A DNA stretch of 64,000 nucleotides from Olsenella sp. oral taxon 807 (GCF_001189515.2 NZ_CP012069.2:3038001-3102000), one strand, 5' to 3'. Positions 33,552 to 43,517 are shown, counted from the stretch's first letter. Notes: a model not told the origin generated them from the letters alone. A program made the numbers and translations.

Positions 33552-36425
33552 TCATTTTCCCGCACCTAAGGCTTGCACATTGAGGCAGGCTGCAAGCACC
33601 TCTCCTGCGACCTCCGCCCCCTCGCCGTGGACGTTGTTATCATCTGAGCCCTCGATGCAGACCGAGATTGCGAGTGTTGGCTGATCGTAGGGTGCAAATC
33701 CTATGAAGAGCGAGTTCGAGACCGTCGAGCTGACCTCGGCGGTGCCGGTCTTGCCTGCTACCTTGACGCCGCGCACCCTGGCGGAGGTACCAGTGCCGCC
33801 CTCCACGACGGCAAGCATGGACTCCTTGAGCTGTCCTGCCGTCTGGGCGGATATTGCCTGTCCGAGCGAGCGCGGCTGGGTGGTGGAGATCGTCACTCCC
33901 TCGGGTGAGAGCAGATGGTCGACGATGTGGGGGTTCATCACGATGCCGTTGTTGGCGATCGTGGCCGCGGTGACGGCGTTTTGCATGGCCGTCGTCTGGG
34001 GGCCCGCAGGACTCGAGTGCTGTCCGACGGGCTGGCCGATGGCGGACCATGCGGTCTCCCACTCGCTCATTTGCGAGGGGTCGGGCATCAGAGAGACGGT
34101 GGTCGAGAAGTCCTGCCCGAGGGCCGTACCGTACCCGAAGGCCTTGGCGTAGTTGACGAGAGTCTGGGCGCCTATCTTGGTCCCAAGCTGACCAAAGACG
34201 GTGTTGGCCGAGTTGGCGAGGGCGTCTTTGAGCGTGAGCTTGCTCCAGGACTGGTTGTCTATGTTGGTGACGGCCGCCCCCCCGATGTCCATGGACGCGG
34301 GCGCCTTATAGCTGTCATCGAGCTTTGCCTGGCCCGTGTCGAGCGCGGCGGCGAGCGTGATTGTCTTGAAGGTGGAGCCTGGCGTGTAGAGCACCTGGGT
34401 GCTGCGGTCCACGAGCTCTCCGCTCGAGTCGTTGCTCGAGAGGATCTGTGGGACGTCATTATACTCATAGCTTGGTGATGAGGCCTTCGCGAGGACCGCA
34501 CCCGTCGTGGGGTTGAGGACGACGACGCTTCCGACCTTGCCGACAAGCGCATTCTCGGCAGCCTTCTGCATCTGTGCGTTGATCGTGAGCACGACCGAGG
34601 AGCCAGACGTCTGGATGCCCGCCATGGAGTTGAGGGCGCTCATCCAGCTCGTGTAGTCCGACCTGCCCGTGAGGATGTCGTTGTAGGATGACTCGATGCC
34701 GGTGGCGCCGTATTTCGTCGTGACGTAGCCCACCGTGTGCGCTGCGAGCGATCCCTTTGGGTGGGTGCGGACGTAGGTGCCGTCAGCCTGCCGTTGCGAC
34801 TCGGCCAGGGTCGCGCCATCCGAGCTTATGATGGCGCCCCGCTGTATGCGTGCGGTCTTTGCGATCGTGTGGTTGTTTTTTGGCATGCTCTGGTAGTGGC
34901 GTGCCTGTATGACCTGGATGTAGGCGAGGTTGGCGACGAGGGCGCAGATCATCAGCGAGAACACGCTGACGAGGGCCGTGAGTCGCTTGCTGAGGGCGAC
35001 GCGACCCAGCACGCCCGACTCAGGCGTCTGCATGGTGCGGCGGCTGCGGACGTGGGGGTTTTGTGAGACGCTCTCCGCCTGGCTTGCGCTTCCCGTGCTT
35101 CCAAGGGCAGAGGATGAGGAGCGCGCGTCGGTCATCTGCATCTCGATGCCACGTCCCGTGCCCTCATCACCCGTCCTCAGAAGCAGTCCTAGGATGATGA
35201 AGCTAGCAAGGAGGGAGCTGCCCCCCTGGCTCATGAAGGGGAGCGTGACGCCCGTGAGCGGCAGCGCCTTGGTGACGCCGCCGACTATGACGAAGGCCTG
35301 CACCACGATGGCCGAGGTAAGGCCCACTGCCGTGAAGGCCGCGATATCCGACTTGGCTCGCGCGGCCGTGGCGAGGCCCCGCACGGCAAACAGCAGGTAG
35401 CAGATCAGGACCGCCGAGGCTCCAAACAGGCCCATCTCCTCGCCGATGGCCGAGAAGATGAAGTCGGACTCAACGACGGGAATGAGGGTCGGCATGCCCT
35501 TGCCTATGCCCGAACCCGTCAGACCACCGTCGGAAAGCGAGAAGAGCGACTGGACTATTTGCAAGCCCTTGCCCGAGGCGTCCGCAAAGGGGTCGATCCA
35601 TATGTCGACACGGGTCCGCACGTGGAGAAACTGGTGATAGCAGCCGAAGGCGGCGATTGCGAGCAGGCCAATGGAGACTATCACGTAGCCCACACGACCC
35701 GTGCAGACATAGAGCATGATCACGAAGAACGTGAAGAACAGCAGGGCGCTTCCCAGGTCCTTCTCGAAGATGACGACCAGAAGCGAGATGCCCCACATCA
35801 CGAGCAGTGGGGCGAGCATGCGGGGGCGAGGGATCGAGAAGGGGCCTAGGTGCCGCGTCGAGGCGGAGAGAAGCTCGCGGTTCTCCGCGAGGTAGGCCGC
35901 CAGGAAGAGCACGATGAGGATCTTGGCGATCTCTCCGGGTTGGAACGAGAAGGGGCCAAAGGAGAGCCAGAGCTTGGAGCCACCGCGCTCCGTGCCGATG
36001 AGCATGGGTAAAATGAGGAGCACGATGCCAGCTAGTCCGATGGTGAACTTGTATTCGGCAAGCTTCTCGATGCTGGGAACAGCGATGAGGGTTGCGATCA
36101 TGGCTGCCACCGACAGGAAGAGCCAGACGATCTGACTGTTTGCGAGATTGGACGCGAGCCTCGTCACGAAGGCGATGCCGATGCCTGAGAGCAGGAAGGT
36201 GATGGGCAAAAGCGCCGGGTCGGCGCTTGGGGCAAAGCGTCTCACCGCAAGGTGGGCTATCGCGAACGCCACAAAGAGTCCGATGGGGACCGAGAGCGAG
36301 CTGATCGTGACCGAAAGCTGCATGTCCATGACGTACATGGACCAGAGCAGGATGACGGGGAGCGCTGCGAGCACGAGGAGGCCGAGCTCGGCATTGCGTC
36401 TGGTGTTGAGCTGAGAGACGGCCAT
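33552..36425 (-). CDS. SEDS (FtsW/RodA)-class B PBP fusion protein
   Basis: A single 957-residue polypeptide. Residues ~1-430 are a polytopic SEDS glycosyltransferase ([53 protein letters not shown]). Residues ~475-957 are a class B penicillin-binding protein with one N-terminal helix and catalytic motifs STFK near residue 682, SANT near 738 and KTGTAE near 891. SEDS proteins polymerise glycan strands and the paired bPBP cross-links them; in most bacteria these are two genes (rodA-pbpA), so the natural fusion enforces pairing. It overlaps pknB by ATGA and follows the phosphatase by 2 bp. Frame is open throughout, so this is not an artefact of annotation. Confidence 0.95.
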   Translation of the reverse strand: MAVSQLNTRRNAELGLLVLAALPVILLWSMYVMDMQLSVTISSLSVPIGLFVAFAIAHLAVRRFAPSADPALLPITFLLSGIGIAFVTRLASNLANSQIVWLFLSVAAMIATLIAVPSIEKLAEYKFTIGLAGIVLLILPMLIGTERGGSKLWLSFGPFSFQPGEIAKILIVLFLAAYLAENRELLSASTRHLGPFSIPRPRMLAPLLVMWGISLLVVIFEKDLGSALLFFTFFVIMLYVCTGRVGYVIVSIGLLAIAAFGCYHQFLHVRTRVDIWIDPFADASGKGLQIVQSLFSLSDGGLTGSGIGKGMPTLIPVVESDFIFSAIGEEMGLFGASAVLICYLLFAVRGLATAARAKSDIAAFTAVGLTSAIVVQAFVIVGGVTKALPLTGVTLPFMSQGGSSLLASFIILGLLLRTGDEGTGRGIEMQMTDARSSSSALGSTGSASQAESVSQNPHVRSRRTMQTPESGVLGRVALSKRLTALVSVFSLMICALVANLAYIQVIQARHYQSMPKNNHTIAKTARIQRGAIISSDGATLAESQRQADGTYVRTHPKGSLAAHTVGYVTTKYGATGIESSYNDILTGRSDYTSWMSALNSMAGIQTSGSSVVLTINAQMQKAAENALVGKVGSVVVLNPTTGAVLAKASSPSYEYNDVPQILSSNDSSGELVDRSTQVLYTPGSTFKTITLAAALDTGQAKLDDSYKAPASMDIGGAAVTNIDNQSWSKLTLKDALANSANTVFGQLGTKIGAQTLVNYAKAFGYGTALGQDFSTTVSLMPDPSQMSEWETAWSAIGQPVGQHSSPAGPQTTAMQNAVTAATIANNGIVMNPHIVDHLLSPEGVTISTTQPRSLGQAISAQTAGQLKESMLAVVEGGTGTSARVRGVKVAGKTGTAEVSSTVSNSLFIGFAPYDQPTLAISVCIEGSDDNNVHGEGAEVAGEVLAACLNVQALGAGK

Positions 36426-36427
36426 GG

Positions 36428-37728
36428 CTAGTCACCTGAGCCCTTCTGGGAGTCATCGTGCGTCGCCGGGTTGTCGGGAGAGATCTCGGTGCCCAGCAGC
36501 GTGCGCGACACAGTGACGGAACGATCGCTCTTATCCGCGTTGATCTGGTCCCGGTAGCTCTCCAGCGTGTTGCGGGCCTCCTCCTCGCTTCCGAGGGCCA
36601 GGCCCCTCTTGAGGTTGTCCTGAATCGAGCTGGGAAGATCGGAGACCTGCACGGAGCTGGTCTCGGCAAGGCGGGAGAGGGGGATGCCAAAGACGTCACC
36701 GGTCACGCCCTGGTAGATGCCGACGGTCCCATTGTTGTCAGAGAGGTACCACGAGTTGGCGATGACAAGGGCGATCGAGGCGAGAAGGATTGTGACGAAG
36801 GCCACGGCGGCGATGGCGATCCCGATCAGGCGCCTCTTGCGGGCGTGGGCGTGCTTCTCCATTGTGCCGTCATCCAGGATGTCGATGACGACTACCGTGA
36901 CGTTGTCGTGCCCCCCCGCCGCGAGGGCGGCGGATGTGAGCTTGTCTGCGGCGGCCTGGGGCGTGGCCGTTGAGCAGGAGATGGCCTCGATCTTGGAGTC
37001 CTCCACCATCGAGGACAGCCCATCCGAGCACACGATGATCCTGTCGTCTGCCACGACGTCGAGCGTGAAGTGATCGGCGTACATGTCCGGATCGGAGCCG
37101 AGGGCGCGCGTGATGACGGAGCGGGAGGGATGCAGGCGCGCCTCGTCGGCCGTGATCTCGCCCGCGTCGACCAATTCCTCGACGTAGGAGTGGTCATGGG
37201 TCAGGCGGACGAGCCTCCCCTGGTGCAAGAGGTAGATGCGTGAGTCGCCCACGTGGGCGATGGCCATCTTACCCTTCTCGATGAGGGCGCACGAGGCGGT
37301 GCATCCCATGCCGGGTTTGCCGGCCCCCTGAACGGCACCCTCGATGACGGCGGCATTGGCCGTCTCGACGGCGGTGCCGAGCAGGACGTCATCGGCGTGC
37401 TCGGGCATGTGCGCAGAGATGGTCTCGACGGCGATGGAGCTTGCGACCTCACCCGCCGCGTGCCCTCCCATGCCGTCGCAGACGGCGAAGAGGGGGGCTT
37501 GACGAGGAAGGAGTCCTCGTTGTGCTCGCGTAACAGTCCGACGTCGGTGCGGGCGCCCCAGGCGAGCGAGACGGAGCTTCCGCTCTTGGTGTCGGAGCCC
37601 TCTCGCGCCGGGACAGAGAGGTCCTGGATGTTGAGCTCCTCGTCATGGCCTGGGCTCGTGGCGGGCTCTTCTGGTGTCGTCAAGGCGGGATCCTTGGCCT
37701 CGACCGTATGTGCGCTTAGCATGCTCAT
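36428..37728 (-). pseudogene. PP2C Ser/Thr phosphatase (PstP type), frameshift at a C6 run
   Basis: The start ATG at 37728 overlaps the FhaB-like gene (ATGA). The N-terminal frame has WGARTDVGLLREHNEDSFLV, a standard PP2C start, then runs into nonsense. The other frame resumes at MGGHAAGEVASSIAVETIS with GMGCTASCALIEKGKM, HVGDSRIYLL and GGHDNVTVVV, a transmembrane helix (IGIAIAAVAFVTILLASIAL) and an extracellular tail. The shift is at six G on the plus strand (37492-37497): one extra base would give LFAVCDGMGG and a ~434-residue complete enzyme. Loss of this conserved partner of PASTA kinases is unlikely, so I favour a sequencing or assembly error. Confidence 0.85.
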
Positions 37729-38138
37729 TGGCGACTCACACGCATGATGGCATCACCGACCTGCACCTCGTCTCCATCTCGCAGGGTGACGGGCCGTGTG
37801 ATGGGGTGGCCGTTGACGAGCGTGCCGTTGGTCGAGTTGAGGTCCTCGAGCACGAGTGCGGGTCCTTGGAGTGTGAAGCGCGCATGGGTGGCCGAGACGT
37901 AGGCCTCATCGATGACGATGTCAGACGAGGGGGAGCGGCCGATGATGACGGGCCCGAGCATGTCCACGTGCAGGCCGCGCAGCGCCCGCGAACCTTTCTC
38001 CACATCGACGGACCAGATGGCCGCATCATGCCTCTGCCCGCGCACGAGGCCGATGCCGGTGCGCGTGACGGCGAGCAAGAAGAGAAAGAGGAGGATGACG
38101 AGCACGATCCTACCTGCGAAGAGCATCAGGTCGATCAT
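37725..38138 (-). CDS. small membrane-anchored FHA-domain protein (FhaB/FipA-like)
   Basis: A protein of 137 residues: an N-terminal helix (residues ~3-24, LMLFAGRIVLVILLFLFLLA) followed by an FHA phosphothreonine-binding domain (~60-137) with the signature IIGRSPSSDIVID, VSATHARF and LNSTNGTLVNG. FHA proteins at this locus bind phosphorylated kinase or division proteins. It overlaps the FhaA-like gene before it and the phosphatase after it by four bases each, indicating translational coupling. Confidence 0.92.
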   Translation of the reverse strand: MIDLMLFAGRIVLVILLFLFLLAVTRTGIGLVRGQRHDAAIWSVDVEKGSRALRGLHVDMLGPVIIGRSPSSDIVIDEAYVSATHARFTLQGPALVLEDLNSTNGTLVNGHPITRPVTLRDGDEVQVGDAIMRVSRQ

Positions 38139-39265
38139 GAGTCCTTCTCCCGGAAGACCAGGTTGGTGAGGCCGATGGTCAGAATGTCCCCATCGTGCAG
38201 GGTGTGTACGTCCACATCCACGTCGTTCACGAGCGTGCCGTTCGTCGAGCCAAGGTCCGCGATGTGCCAGCTGCGTCCGTCGTAGCTGAGCTTGGCGTGG
38301 CGGCGCGACGCATTGGGGTCCTGCAAGACGATGCCGCCGGGGATGCGCTCCCTGCCGATGGTGGTCGCGGGCGCCGTTCCCCTATAGGTACGGCCGCTCT
38401 GGTGGTCAATGAGCAGGCAGGTGGCAGCGCTGTGCTCCGTTGCGGAGGACGAGCGCTGGTGGTTGACCAAGGGGACGTTGCGGCGCTGTGTCGCGGGAAC
38501 GGATACGGGGCGGACGTAGGAGTCGTCCGGTGCTGTCACGAGCGGTACGATCGGCTCGTCCCTTGCGATGGCACGTCCCCTCGCAACTGCGGGGGGCTCG
38601 ATGGACGCGTTGTCGTAGATGTCCTGTATCGCTTGGTCAACGGCCTGATCGGGGATGACGTCGAGACCCGAGGAGTCATCGGCCGAAGACGTCTGCGCAG
38701 GGGCAGAGGGTGCGTCGATGGGGGAGGGCACATCGTCTATGAGCGAGTCCTCTTCGGATCGCTCCTCATCTACGCTGGGCACAGCCTGCGACATGCGCTC
38801 GCGACGCCTGCGCCTCTCGACAGGTGCGGTCGGGGCAATGTCGCCTTGCGATCCAGATAGAAACGCCCGCTCTTCCTCGCGCAGATGACTGAGTGCCCCG
38901 GCGTCGATGTTCTCGGCAAAGATGGCAAAGCGCCCGCTCTTGAGCGATGGGTCCACCATAAAGCGGGCGAGCGGCTTGCCGACGAACACGTAACGCTTGG
39001 CGTGTGCCTGCGCCTCGACAAATGCGGCGATCTCGCTCGTCAGCTGCGGGTAGAGTGGCCTCATGGCCGCGTCGTCATCCGGGGAGACCAGAAGCGTGTA
39101 GAGCGCGGGAGCCGTGTCGACGCCGTCGATCTCATATGTTTCGTTCTCCATCTCGCGTGCGGCACGCTTTGCGAGCTTCTTGAAGGAAAACGGAGCGGTA
39201 TAACCATCCGGCGCCGCGCCGAAGGCGTCGCTGATGCGGCTTTCAAAAGTCTTAAGCAGATTCAT
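38135..39265 (-). CDS. fhaA: FhaA-like protein (DUF3662 + FHA)
   Basis: A protein of 376 residues starting at ATG 39265 (MNLLKTFESRISDAFG) after a GGGGAGG site; a longer frame to 39304 exists. Residues ~1-120 form the DUF3662 domain (KKLAKRAAREMENETYE, LTSEIAAFVEAQAHAKRYVF). Then comes a polar linker of ~160 residues, and a C-terminal FHA domain (TTIGRERIPGGIVLQD, ASRRHAKLSYDG, LGSTNGTLVND). In mycobacteria FhaA links PknB signalling to the wall precursor flippase. Its position at the head of the cluster is conserved in actinobacteria. Overlaps the upstream kinase gene by 14 bp. Confidence 0.93.
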   Translation of the reverse strand: MNLLKTFESRISDAFGAAPDGYTAPFSFKKLAKRAAREMENETYEIDGVDTAPALYTLLVSPDDDAAMRPLYPQLTSEIAAFVEAQAHAKRYVFVGKPLARFMVDPSLKSGRFAIFAENIDAGALSHLREEERAFLSGSQGDIAPTAPVERRRRRERMSQAVPSVDEERSEEDSLIDDVPSPIDAPSAPAQTSSADDSSGLDVIPDQAVDQAIQDIYDNASIEPPAVARGRAIARDEPIVPLVTAPDDSYVRPVSVPATQRRNVPLVNHQRSSSATEHSAATCLLIDHQSGRTYRGTAPATTIGRERIPGGIVLQDPNASRRHAKLSYDGRSWHIADLGSTNGTLVNDVDVDVHTLHDGDILTIGLTNLVFREKDS

Positions 39266-41099
39266 TAAACTTCTCAACCTCCCCGTCAGTGGGCAGAGGG
39301 CCACGTACGACTACCATAAAGCACAGAATCACACATAAGAATAACGCAGCTAATGAGTATACCCAGTTAGAGGGAGACCATACGTCGCCATTCTCCACCC
39401 GCAGGGCCGCAAGCTGAGCAGATGCCAAAAGCACCGCGCAAAGAAACTGGCCAACTATGCCTGACCTCACACTGCGCCAACGTTGGGTGACGAGCGCCCC
39501 GCATGCTGCGGCGATGGGCGCGCTTGCGCAGGAGATGAGAGTGGGAAGGGTAAGCAGCTTGGCGGGCAGGCTGCTGAGTCCGGGGGCGACATTGGGCCCC
39601 AGGGGTGCGAGGGTCGCCACCATAAAGGCGAGCATCCATGAGATCAGTGCCGTGACGGCCGCCTTCAGCGCACTTTCTGAGAACGCCGCGACGGGTGCCC
39701 CCAGAAGTGGGTTCAGGGTGCAGGCTGGAAGAATGATCGCGCAGGAAGAGAGCTTATCCGCTTTGCCCACCCACAGCCACCACACCCCGAGTGCCACGCA
39801 CGAGATAACGCACAGTGCGACTGCTCCTGCGCCCGCAGAGGTACCGAGTACCGCCGCGACAAGAGACGCAATGGCCAGGATGGAGCCTGCGGGCGTCAGC
39901 GCAAGCGTCGCGAGCGCAGCTACCGCGCAGGCGACGAGCTGGCGTTGGGTCCCCCTCCCGAGGTAGGCAGCGGACGTCAGGTAGACGGCCCAGGCTGTGG
40001 CGGCAGCGCTCGCGACGCGGATGAGTGCGCCCAAGAGCCAGGGATAGCGGTATGAGAGGGGAAGCCGCTTCCTTATATGGGCCTTGGAGCTTCCCCCGCT
40101 ATCGTCGACCGATTGGGCGAGGAGCGACTTGATGGACTTGGCGCCCGCTCGGGGATCGCCAAGGCCAGAGGAGACCGTCTTGGCAAAGGCCTCGACAGAG
40201 GGAGGGCGCGCCGCCGGATTGGCGGAGATCGCCTGCGTGATGGCCTGTGCGGCTTCATCAGTAAGATCGTCGCTCAGCTTCGATATATCCTGGCGTGGCC
40301 CTCGCTCGATCTTCTCGAGGGACTTCTCGGCGGTTCCGGCACTAAAGGGGTTCTCGCCCGTAAGCGCCTGCCAGCACACGACTGCGAGTGAGAAGACATC
40401 ACATCGTTCGTCCACAAGCCTGCCATTTATCTGTTCAGGTGGCATGTAGCCCACAGTGCCTCCGCGCGCCCCGCCATAGCCCGTGGCCGAGGCGAGGGTT
40501 GCCATGCCAAAGTCGCAAAGTTTAATAGCCCCGCTCCTCTCGAGGAGGATGTTGGAGGGTTTCACGTCTAGGTGAAGCACGCGGTTCTTGTGGGCGAACG
40601 CGAGGGCGTTCCCTATGGACGTGACCAGGTGGGCACACTCGTCGCCCGTGAGCGTGCCACCCTCGATACGCGCGAGGAACTCCGAGAGCGTGAGGCCGTC
40701 GATGAACTCCATGACGAGGTAGGCGTAGTCTTCGTCGGACTGGAAGTCATACATGGTCACGATGTTGGGGTTCGCTATCTTCGATGAGGCGCGCGCCTCA
40801 TCGAGTGCCTCGCCAATGATCTGCCGCGACGTCATCTGGTCCTGTGGGGCAAGCGGTATGCTCTTTATGGCGACGCGGCGCTGCAATCGCGTGTCCCAGC
40901 AGTCGAGCACCGTTCCGAACCCATCGGCGCCACGGGTCTCCATGACCTGGTAGCGATTGAGCAGCAACTCCTGCGATGACTGCTGATCAGAGGCAGAGGC
41001 GCTGCTCCGACGCTCGCGACGCTCACCATTCCTTTGGCGGTAGCGCACCTCACGCTCGCCGCGGCCACGAATGTCCTGTTTGTGAAACCTATCCCCCAC
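39252..41099 (-). CDS. Ser/Thr protein kinase with polytopic C-terminal membrane domain
   Basis: About 615 residues from GTG at 41099 (after CAGGGGGCCGCC). A frame to ATG 41156 is open but that start has no site and overlaps a likely -10 box (TAGAAT on the minus strand, 41160-41155). Kinase domain roughly residues 40-310: glycine loop RGADGFGTV, VAIKSI lysine, HLDVKPSN catalytic Asp, DFG, and GTVGYMPPEQ. The HRD arginine is replaced by Leu, so it may not be regulated by activation-loop phosphorylation in the usual way. The remaining ~270 residues hold about eight hydrophobic segments without a PASTA domain. First gene of the operon. Confidence 0.9.
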   Translation of the reverse strand: MGDRFHKQDIRGRGEREVRYRQRNGERRERRSSASASDQQSSQELLLNRYQVMETRGADGFGTVLDCWDTRLQRRVAIKSIPLAPQDQMTSRQIIGEALDEARASSKIANPNIVTMYDFQSDEDYAYLVMEFIDGLTLSEFLARIEGGTLTGDECAHLVTSIGNALAFAHKNRVLHLDVKPSNILLERSGAIKLCDFGMATLASATGYGGARGGTVGYMPPEQINGRLVDERCDVFSLAVVCWQALTGENPFSAGTAEKSLEKIERGPRQDISKLSDDLTDEAAQAITQAISANPAARPPSVEAFAKTVSSGLGDPRAGAKSIKSLLAQSVDDSGGSSKAHIRKRLPLSYRYPWLLGALIRVASAAATAWAVYLTSAAYLGRGTQRQLVACAVAALATLALTPAGSILAIASLVAAVLGTSAGAGAVALCVISCVALGVWWLWVGKADKLSSCAIILPACTLNPLLGAPVAAFSESALKAAVTALISWMLAFMVATLAPLGPNVAPGLSSLPAKLLTLPTLISCASAPIAAACGALVTQRWRSVRSGIVGQFLCAVLLASAQLAALRVENGDVWSPSNWVYSLAALFLCVILCFMVVVRGPLPTDGEVEKFNESA

Positions 41100-41340
41100 G
41101 GCGGCCCCCTGTGTGTGTTTAAACGCGTTGCTCGTCTGCCGTGACGATATGAACATTCTAGCGCGAAGTTGCCCAGCGCACCTGCAGAATCCTGATGATT
41201 ATCGATTATCGCCAATGATTGTGCACGCATTACCCGCAGTCGGGCTGGGCGATGCCCCTAAGGGCGTTGTCTCGCTGCGCCCACGTCACGAGCGGCCCCG
41301 CTGCGGTGGGCGGCGTAAGCCACAGGTCCGTTGCCACCCA

Positions 41341-41450
41341 TTGCCAAAGACGTGGCCCAGTTGCCAAAGACGCGGCCCAGTTACCAAAAACGCGGCCCAG
41401 TTGCCAAAGACGCGGCCCAGTTGCCAAAGACGCGGCCCAGTTGCCAAAAA
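41341..41450. repeat. 20-bp tandem repeat, 5.5 units
   Basis: Unit TTGCCAAAGACGCGGCCCAG repeated at exactly 20-bp spacing (41341, 41361, 41381, 41401, 41421, partial 41441), with changes only in units one and three. It lies between the operon promoter region and tRNA-Leu and has no coding frame with a start. Confidence 0.95.
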
Positions 41451-41496
41451 AATACCATTGCTTCGTGTAAGGAGTTGGGGTAGAGTATGCAGTCAC

Positions 41497-41583
41497 GCGG
41501 GCGTGGCGGAATTGGCAGACGCGTACGGTTCAGGTCCGTATGAGAGCAATCTCATGAAGGTTCAACTCCTTTCGCCCGCACCA
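41497..41583 (+). tRNA. tRNA-Leu (CAG anticodon)
   Basis: 87 nt with acceptor GCGGGCG/CGCCCGC, long variable arm, anticodon loop TTCAGGT closed by TACGG/CCGTA, T-loop GTTCAACTC and encoded ACCA. Followed by a terminator at 41594. Confidence 0.95.
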
Positions 41584-41593
41584 CTGCATGCTG

Positions 41594-41625
41594 ACGCCTC
41601 TTGGTCTAATCCAGAGGCGTTTTTT
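41594..41625 (+). terminator. intrinsic terminator of tRNA-Leu
   Basis: ACGCCTC.TGG pairs with CCAGAGGCGT around TCTAAT and is followed by T5-6. Confidence 0.9.
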
Positions 41626-41692
41626 GTGGGCTCCTCGCGGTTGTGTGAGGGGTTCGCCCCGACCCGGCCCCCCGGACGTCTCGTCACGGCGA

Positions 41693-41781
41693 AAGTGCCC
41701 CGCAGATTCTGGGGTACCTAAGATTTTTGCTCAACTGGGCAAACGTCGTCGCGAAGGTACCCCGCAGATTCTGGGGCACTA
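41693..41781. repeat. paired palindromic repeat (CCCCGCAGATTCTGGGG)
   Basis: Two copies, at about 41695-41717 (GTGCCCCGCAGATTCTGGGG) and 41757-41780 (GTACCCCGCAGATTCTGGGG then CACT), each internally palindromic. Between them lies CAACTGGGCAAACG. Similar pieces (TTTGCCCAGTTGGGCCA, AGTGCCCCGCAGGCTGGCGG) occur at about 625-675 and 4114-4165, so this is a dispersed family. Confidence 0.7.
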
Positions 41782-41889
41782 AGCGCGCGGCGCAGCGTGC
41801 GGGAAGCGGGCGCAGCGCGCGCGGCGCAGCGTGCGGGGCAGGTATTTCGGCTACGGAGGGAGCCCGATGATAGGCTGGCTGCCTACGGC

Positions 41890-42060
41890 TCAGTCGTCCT
41901 CCTCTTCCTCCTCCACCCCCTGGTCCTTATACTTGGCGCGGGTCCTGAACTCCAGGATAAACGAAATGATAAAGAAGAAGACAATGCCACCGACGACTAG
42001 CGCCAGCACACCTGATCTTGTCCCAAAGAGCCATTCAAAGAATTGCGCTACCTGGTCCAT
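41890..42060 (-). CDS. 56-aa single-helix membrane protein
   Basis: ATG at 42060 (MDQVAQFFEWLFG) after GAAAGGAACTCG, TGA at 41890-41892. One hydrophobic helix (VLALVVGGIVFFFIISFILE, residues ~19-38), a short basic segment (FRTRAKYKDQG) and an acidic C-terminus of five Glu and two Asp. Divergent from serS. The ribosome site, helix and charge layout make a real gene likely; family and role unknown. Confidence 0.7.
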   Translation of the reverse strand: MDQVAQFFEWLFGTRSGVLALVVGGIVFFFIISFILEFRTRAKYKDQGVEEEEEDD

Positions 42061-42227
42061 CGAGTTCCTTTCGGTGAAGGTTGTCCTTACGGGTCATTGC
42101 GGACCCACTCAAGCACACCCGGTCAAGTATATACTGGGCACGGTGCGCACAGTAGGGCGCGGTACACACAGGTGCGGGGCGTGCGACGGGAAGCTCCGTG
42201 AACGAACCAACAATCGAGAGGACTCAG

Positions 42228-43517
42228 ATGCTCGACATCAAGTTTGTTAGAGAGAACCCTGACGTTGTGGACAAGGCCTGCGAGTCGAGGCAGAACGCTC
42301 ACTGGGATCGCGAGCGCTTCTTTGAGCTTGACGAGGCACGCCGCTCCACTATCGGCGAGGTCGAGAGGCTCCAAGCTGAACGCAACGCCAAGTCCAAGCT
42401 CATCGGCAAGCTGATGCGGGAGGGCAAGAAGGATGAGGCGGAGCGGGCGAAGGCCGAGGTCGCCGCCAACAAGGGTCGCATCGCCGAGCTCGACGAGAGG
42501 CGCGCGAGCCTTGACGGGGAGCTCTTCGATCTGGTCTCTGCCATTCCCAACATCCCACATGAGTCTGTTCCCTACGGCAGGGACGACTCTGACAATCCCG
42601 AGCTGCGACGCTGGGGAGAGCCACGCGAGTTTGACTTCACGCCCAAGGCCCACTGGGACCTTGGTGTCGCCACGGGCATGATTGACTTCGACCGTGGCGT
42701 CAAGCTTGCGGGTACCCGCTTCTATCTGCTTGGCGGTGTCGGCGCCCTTATGGAGCGCGCGCTTATCAACTTCTTTATCGACCAGCACGCTCAGGCTGGC
42801 TTCAAGGAGTGGTGGCCACCCGTCATCACGAATCGCGAGTCTCTTTTCGGGACGGGCCAGCTGCCCAAGTTTGACGAGGATCTCTTCCACGTGAGCGGCG
42901 GCATGTATCTTATCCCGACGGCCGAGGTCATGCTCACCAACATCCACCGCGACGAGATCCTCGACGCCGACGTGCTGCCCCTTCTCTATACGGCGTTCAC
43001 CCCATGCTTTCGCGAGGAGGCGGGCTCGGCCGGCCGAGACACGAGGGGCATCATCCGCGTGCACGAGTTCGACAAGGTCGAGATGGTCAAGTTCGCCAAG
43101 CCCGACAACTCCATGGACCAGCTCGAATCCATGGTCGCGCAGGCCGAAAGTTGCCTGCAGCTCTTGGGCCTGCCCTACCACGTTGTGACGCTCTGCACCG
43201 GAGACCTTGGCTTCTCTGCCGCCAAATGCTTTGACCTCGAGGTGTGGCTGCCCAGCTACAACTCCTACAAGGAGATCTCGTCTTGCTCCAACTGCTGGGA
43301 CTTCCAGGCTCGCCGTGCCAACATCCGCTACAAGGACCCCAAGGCATTCAAGGGTACGCGCCTGGTGCACACGCTCAACGGCTCCGGCCTGGCGGTCGGG
43401 CGCACGATGGCCGCCATCATGGAGAACTACCAGAACGCCGACGGTTCGATCACGGTGCCCGAGGCTCTGCGCCCCTACATGCGCGGCATGGAGCTCATAC
43501 GGTCCGATGGGGCATAG
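42228..43517 (+). CDS. serS: seryl-tRNA synthetase
   Basis: Charges tRNA-Ser with serine; class II synthetase of 429 residues, the usual length. N-terminal coiled-coil arm (residues ~25-105, rich in Arg/Glu/Lys) binds the long variable arm of tRNA-Ser. Motif 2 FREEAGSAGRDTRG near residue 262 and motif 3 GSGLAVGRTMAAIMENYQ near 386; FEFS-like EISSCSNCWDFQARR near 350. I prefer ATG at 42228 (MLDIKFVRENPDVVD) after GAGAGGACTCAG to the ATG at 42198. A TATACT box at 42130-42135 may be its -10 element. No T-box structure is visible upstream. Confidence 0.97.
   Translation: MLDIKFVRENPDVVDKACESRQNAHWDRERFFELDEARRSTIGEVERLQAERNAKSKLIGKLMREGKKDEAERAKAEVAANKGRIAELDERRASLDGELFDLVSAIPNIPHESVPYGRDDSDNPELRRWGEPREFDFTPKAHWDLGVATGMIDFDRGVKLAGTRFYLLGGVGALMERALINFFIDQHAQAGFKEWWPPVITNRESLFGTGQLPKFDEDLFHVSGGMYLIPTAEVMLTNIHRDEILDADVLPLLYTAFTPCFREEAGSAGRDTRGIIRVHEFDKVEMVKFAKPDNSMDQLESMVAQAESCLQLLGLPYHVVTLCTGDLGFSAAKCFDLEVWLPSYNSYKEISSCSNCWDFQARRANIRYKDPKAFKGTRLVHTLNGSGLAVGRTMAAIMENYQNADGSITVPEALRPYMRGMELIRSDGA

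Noticed and set aside
42061..42227. T-box riboswitch before serS
   Set aside because: The space is only ~165 bp, with no T-box sequence, specifier loop or terminator visible.
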